Below, one piece after another: positions 62,603-64,000 of a DNA stretch of 64,000 bases (position 1 is its first letter; every line of letters begins with the position of its first letter). The DNA lies in assembly GCA_947498845.1 (NCBI GenBank), contig CANMLX010000016.1, positions 1 through 64,000 of the forward strand, written 5' to 3'. The notes beneath the pieces were generated by a model. That model saw only the letters and a program-made list of their open reading frames with translations, had not been told where the DNA came from and searched no databases. The translations under genes and the position numbers were made by a program. This stretch comes from an uncultured Flavobacteriaceae bacterium (lineage in GTDB: Bacteria > Bacteroidota > Bacteroidia > Flavobacteriales > Flavobacteriaceae).

Positions 62603-63109
62603 ATGAAAAAATTACTCTTGCTTATTTTTGTATTACTCCTATCTATTTTATCTTGTAATAAAGATGAAAATGATATAGTCTCTTCAATAGATTCAACAGA
62701 ACAATCTAATCTTGAATCAAAAGAAAACAAATCAAGTATTCAATCCATAGTTAATTCAGGTCCAGATATTAATATTATTGATTTTAAAGTAAATGAAAGC
62801 CCCAATAGAATATTTACAAAGGGAACTCGTTTTGATTATGAATTTAAAATTAAAGGAGATTATACTTATGCTACAAATGGCTATCATCAAATAGATCTAT
62901 ATGTGTATGACCATAGAGTATCAGAAAACAACCTTTTAGGAATAATAAAATGGAATAGAGAAGATGACTATGATTTGATATTTCCAAATTATACAAAAAA
63001 GAGCATGTGGGTAACTGCTCTTGAAAATTATAAAACAGATCCAGGGTATAAATTTTTCTTAGTTGCTAAATATGCTGGCAAAACAAAAACATTTAGTTAT
63101 ACTTATTAA
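62603..63109 (+). CDS. Small lipoprotein of unknown function
   Basis: A 168-residue lipoprotein (lipobox Cys18, ILSC) with a Ser/Glu-rich linker (about 20-50) and one beta-sandwich-like domain (about 55-168: INIIDFKVNESPNRIFTKGTRF, YHQIDLYVYDHRVSENNLLGIIKW). It is not recognised. It ends at a bidirectional terminator shared with sdhB. Confidence 0.7.
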   Translation: MKKLLLLIFVLLLSILSCNKDENDIVSSIDSTEQSNLESKENKSSIQSIVNSGPDINIIDFKVNESPNRIFTKGTRFDYEFKIKGDYTYATNGYHQIDLYVYDHRVSENNLLGIIKWNREDDYDLIFPNYTKKSMWVTALENYKTDPGYKFFLVAKYAGKTKTFSYTY

Positions 63110-63123
63110 TATTAATAAGTATA

Positions 63124-63164
63124 AAATAAGGTCGATAAAAAATTATTTTTACCGACCTTATTTT
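63124..63164. terminator. Bidirectional terminator between the small lipoprotein and sdhB
   Basis: AAATAAGGTCG / CGACCTTATTT stem (63124-63134, 63153-63163) with A- and T-runs on both sides, placed between two convergent genes. Confidence 0.88.
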
Positions 63165-63186
63165 TTATATAATTATTAAGAGTAGT

Positions 63187-63930
63187 TTATTCTAATTGAG
63201 CTTTCATTAACTCTCTATTCATTCTTGCAATATTATCTAGAGAAATGCCTTTAGGACACTCCACTTCACAAGCTCCGGTATTGGTACAGTTACCAAACCC
63301 TTCCAAATCCATTTGCGCTACCATGTTTTTAACACGGTCTGCTGCTTCAACTTGTCCCTGTGGTAATAATGCATATTGCGATACTTTTGCACCAACAAAT
63401 AACATTGCAGAAGAGTTTTTACAAGTCGCCACACAAGCACCACAACCAATACATGTTGCAGCATCCATAGCTTCATCGGCAGCATGCTTAGAGATAGGTG
63501 TCGCATTAGCATCTTGAGTGTTTCCAGAGGTGTTAACAGAAATATAACCTCCTGCATGTTGTATGCGATCAAAAGAACTTCTGTCTACAACTAAATCTTT
63601 TATAACTGGAAAAGCAGCTGCTCTAAATGGCTCTATAGTAATAGTATCTCCGTCTTTAAACATACGCATGTGTAGCTGGCATGTGGTTACACCTCTATCG
63701 GGTCCATGCGCTTCACCATTAATATACATAGAACACATCCCGCAAATGCCTTCACGACAATCATGATCAAAGGCTACAGGCTCTTCTCCGTTGTTGATGA
63801 GCTGTTCGTTCAAAACATCCATCATTTCTAAAAAAGACATGTGTTCTGAAATCTCAGTAACTTTATAATCCACCATTTGACCCTTTGAACTAGCGTCTTT
63901 TTGTCTCCAAATTTTAAGCGTTAAATTCAT
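63187..63930 (-). CDS. sdhB: Succinate dehydrogenase/fumarate reductase iron-sulfur subunit
   Basis: A 247-residue SdhB/FrdB that passes electrons from the flavoprotein to quinone. All cluster ligands are present: Cys58, Cys63, Cys66 and Cys84 for the [2Fe-2S] centre (CREGICGMC), and Cys160, Cys163, Cys166 with CEVECPKG (Cys221, Cys225), Cys170 and Cys215 for the [4Fe-4S] and [3Fe-4S] centres. This is the short B-type form usual in Bacteroidota. sdhA and sdhC are expected upstream, beyond the right edge. Confidence 0.96.
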   Translation of the reverse strand: MNLTLKIWRQKDASSKGQMVDYKVTEISEHMSFLEMMDVLNEQLINNGEEPVAFDHDCREGICGMCSMYINGEAHGPDRGVTTCQLHMRMFKDGDTITIEPFRAAAFPVIKDLVVDRSSFDRIQHAGGYISVNTSGNTQDANATPISKHAADEAMDAATCIGCGACVATCKNSSAMLFVGAKVSQYALLPQGQVEAADRVKNMVAQMDLEGFGNCTNTGACEVECPKGISLDNIARMNRELMKAQLE

Positions 63931-63939
63931 AACTTTTTA

Positions 63940-64000
63940 GTTTTTGGTTGTTAGTTGCTCGTTGTTAGTTTTATCCAAAAACTAATAACTGACAACCATC
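63940..64000. repeat. TTAGTTTTTGGTTGTTAG-type simple repeats
   Basis: Degenerate repeats of the sort seen at 30371-30610, here arranged partly as an inverted pair (TTTAGTTTTTGGTTGTTAG near 63940; AAAAACTAATAACTGACAACC near 63976). They lie directly upstream of sdhB and run to the window edge. Confidence 0.7.

Noticed and set aside
1..64000. tRNA, rRNA and riboswitch genes
   Set aside because: I looked for tRNA T-arm patterns, rRNA-conserved blocks and well-known riboswitch cores while reading and saw none; a covariance-model search could still find a small RNA.

Overview
The window is AT-rich chromosomal DNA of a marine member of the Bacteroidota, most likely family Flavobacteriaceae. The evidence is a SusC/SusD pair, several secreted proteins with type IX secretion (T9SS) C-terminal sorting domains, lipoproteins, the absence of Shine-Dalgarno sequences, TAnnTTTG-type -7 promoter boxes, and the familiar pyrH-frr, aspS, rnhB, tadA and sdhB proteins of this group. 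Two GH86-type agarase/porphyranase enzymes point to red-algal polysaccharide use. No rRNA, tRNA, CRISPR array or prophage was seen.

Layout. 0.6-7.6 kb: leftward SusC-SusD-zinc metallohydrolase-DUF4302 import operon. 8.3-16.4 kb: rnhB, whose 3' end has been amplified into a roughly 2-kb repeat array, then a propeller-type lipoprotein and a T9SS subtilase. 17.4-18.9 kb: an OmpA protein whose stop codon abuts a miniature element. 19.1-29.2 kb: a peptide-export island. It holds a leftward HlyD adaptor, a four-helix-bundle gene and a C39-peptidase ABC exporter, preceded by a leftward operon of six or seven small membrane proteins (glycine-zipper peptide, M48 protease, SpoIIM/DUF95 protein and others), a rightward TPR-AraC regulator and a small double-glycine peptide. 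29.3-40.1 kb: mostly housekeeping genes (nucleoid-associated protein, DinB-like, tadA, ClC, aspS, a DUF5686-like barrel, frr, pyrH). 40.4-46.8 kb: GH86-lipoprotein-GH86 locus. 47.3-48.8 kb: two adjacent predicted cysteine hydrolases. 49.5-54.3 kb: DUF885 and DUF1569 genes, an IS1380 element and remnants of an IS200-type transposase. 54.7-64.0 kb: aldo/keto reductase, OmpA lipoprotein, exonuclease III, a large outer-membrane protein, a DUF302 protein, a lipoprotein and sdhB.

Two things stand out. First, the 24.0-29.2 kb island looks like an undescribed bacteriocin or peptide production, immunity and export system: a glycine-zipper precursor followed by a terminator-like hairpin, a membrane protease, a DUF95 protein as found in circular-bacteriocin loci, tiny translationally coupled membrane proteins and a neighbouring C39 exporter. 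Second, the intergenic spaces are filled with short non-coding elements, mostly about 160 bp, with ends of the form TACC...GGTA (one family has a TACG/CGTA end), usually a palindromic centre, and a 3-bp TNA direct duplication at every complete copy of families A, B, C, D and G (eleven copies). They are nested in each other and in the rnhB-tail array, so the order of insertion can be read. No transposase for them is visible in the window.

All functional calls are from reading the sequence and from family knowledge; no database search was run.
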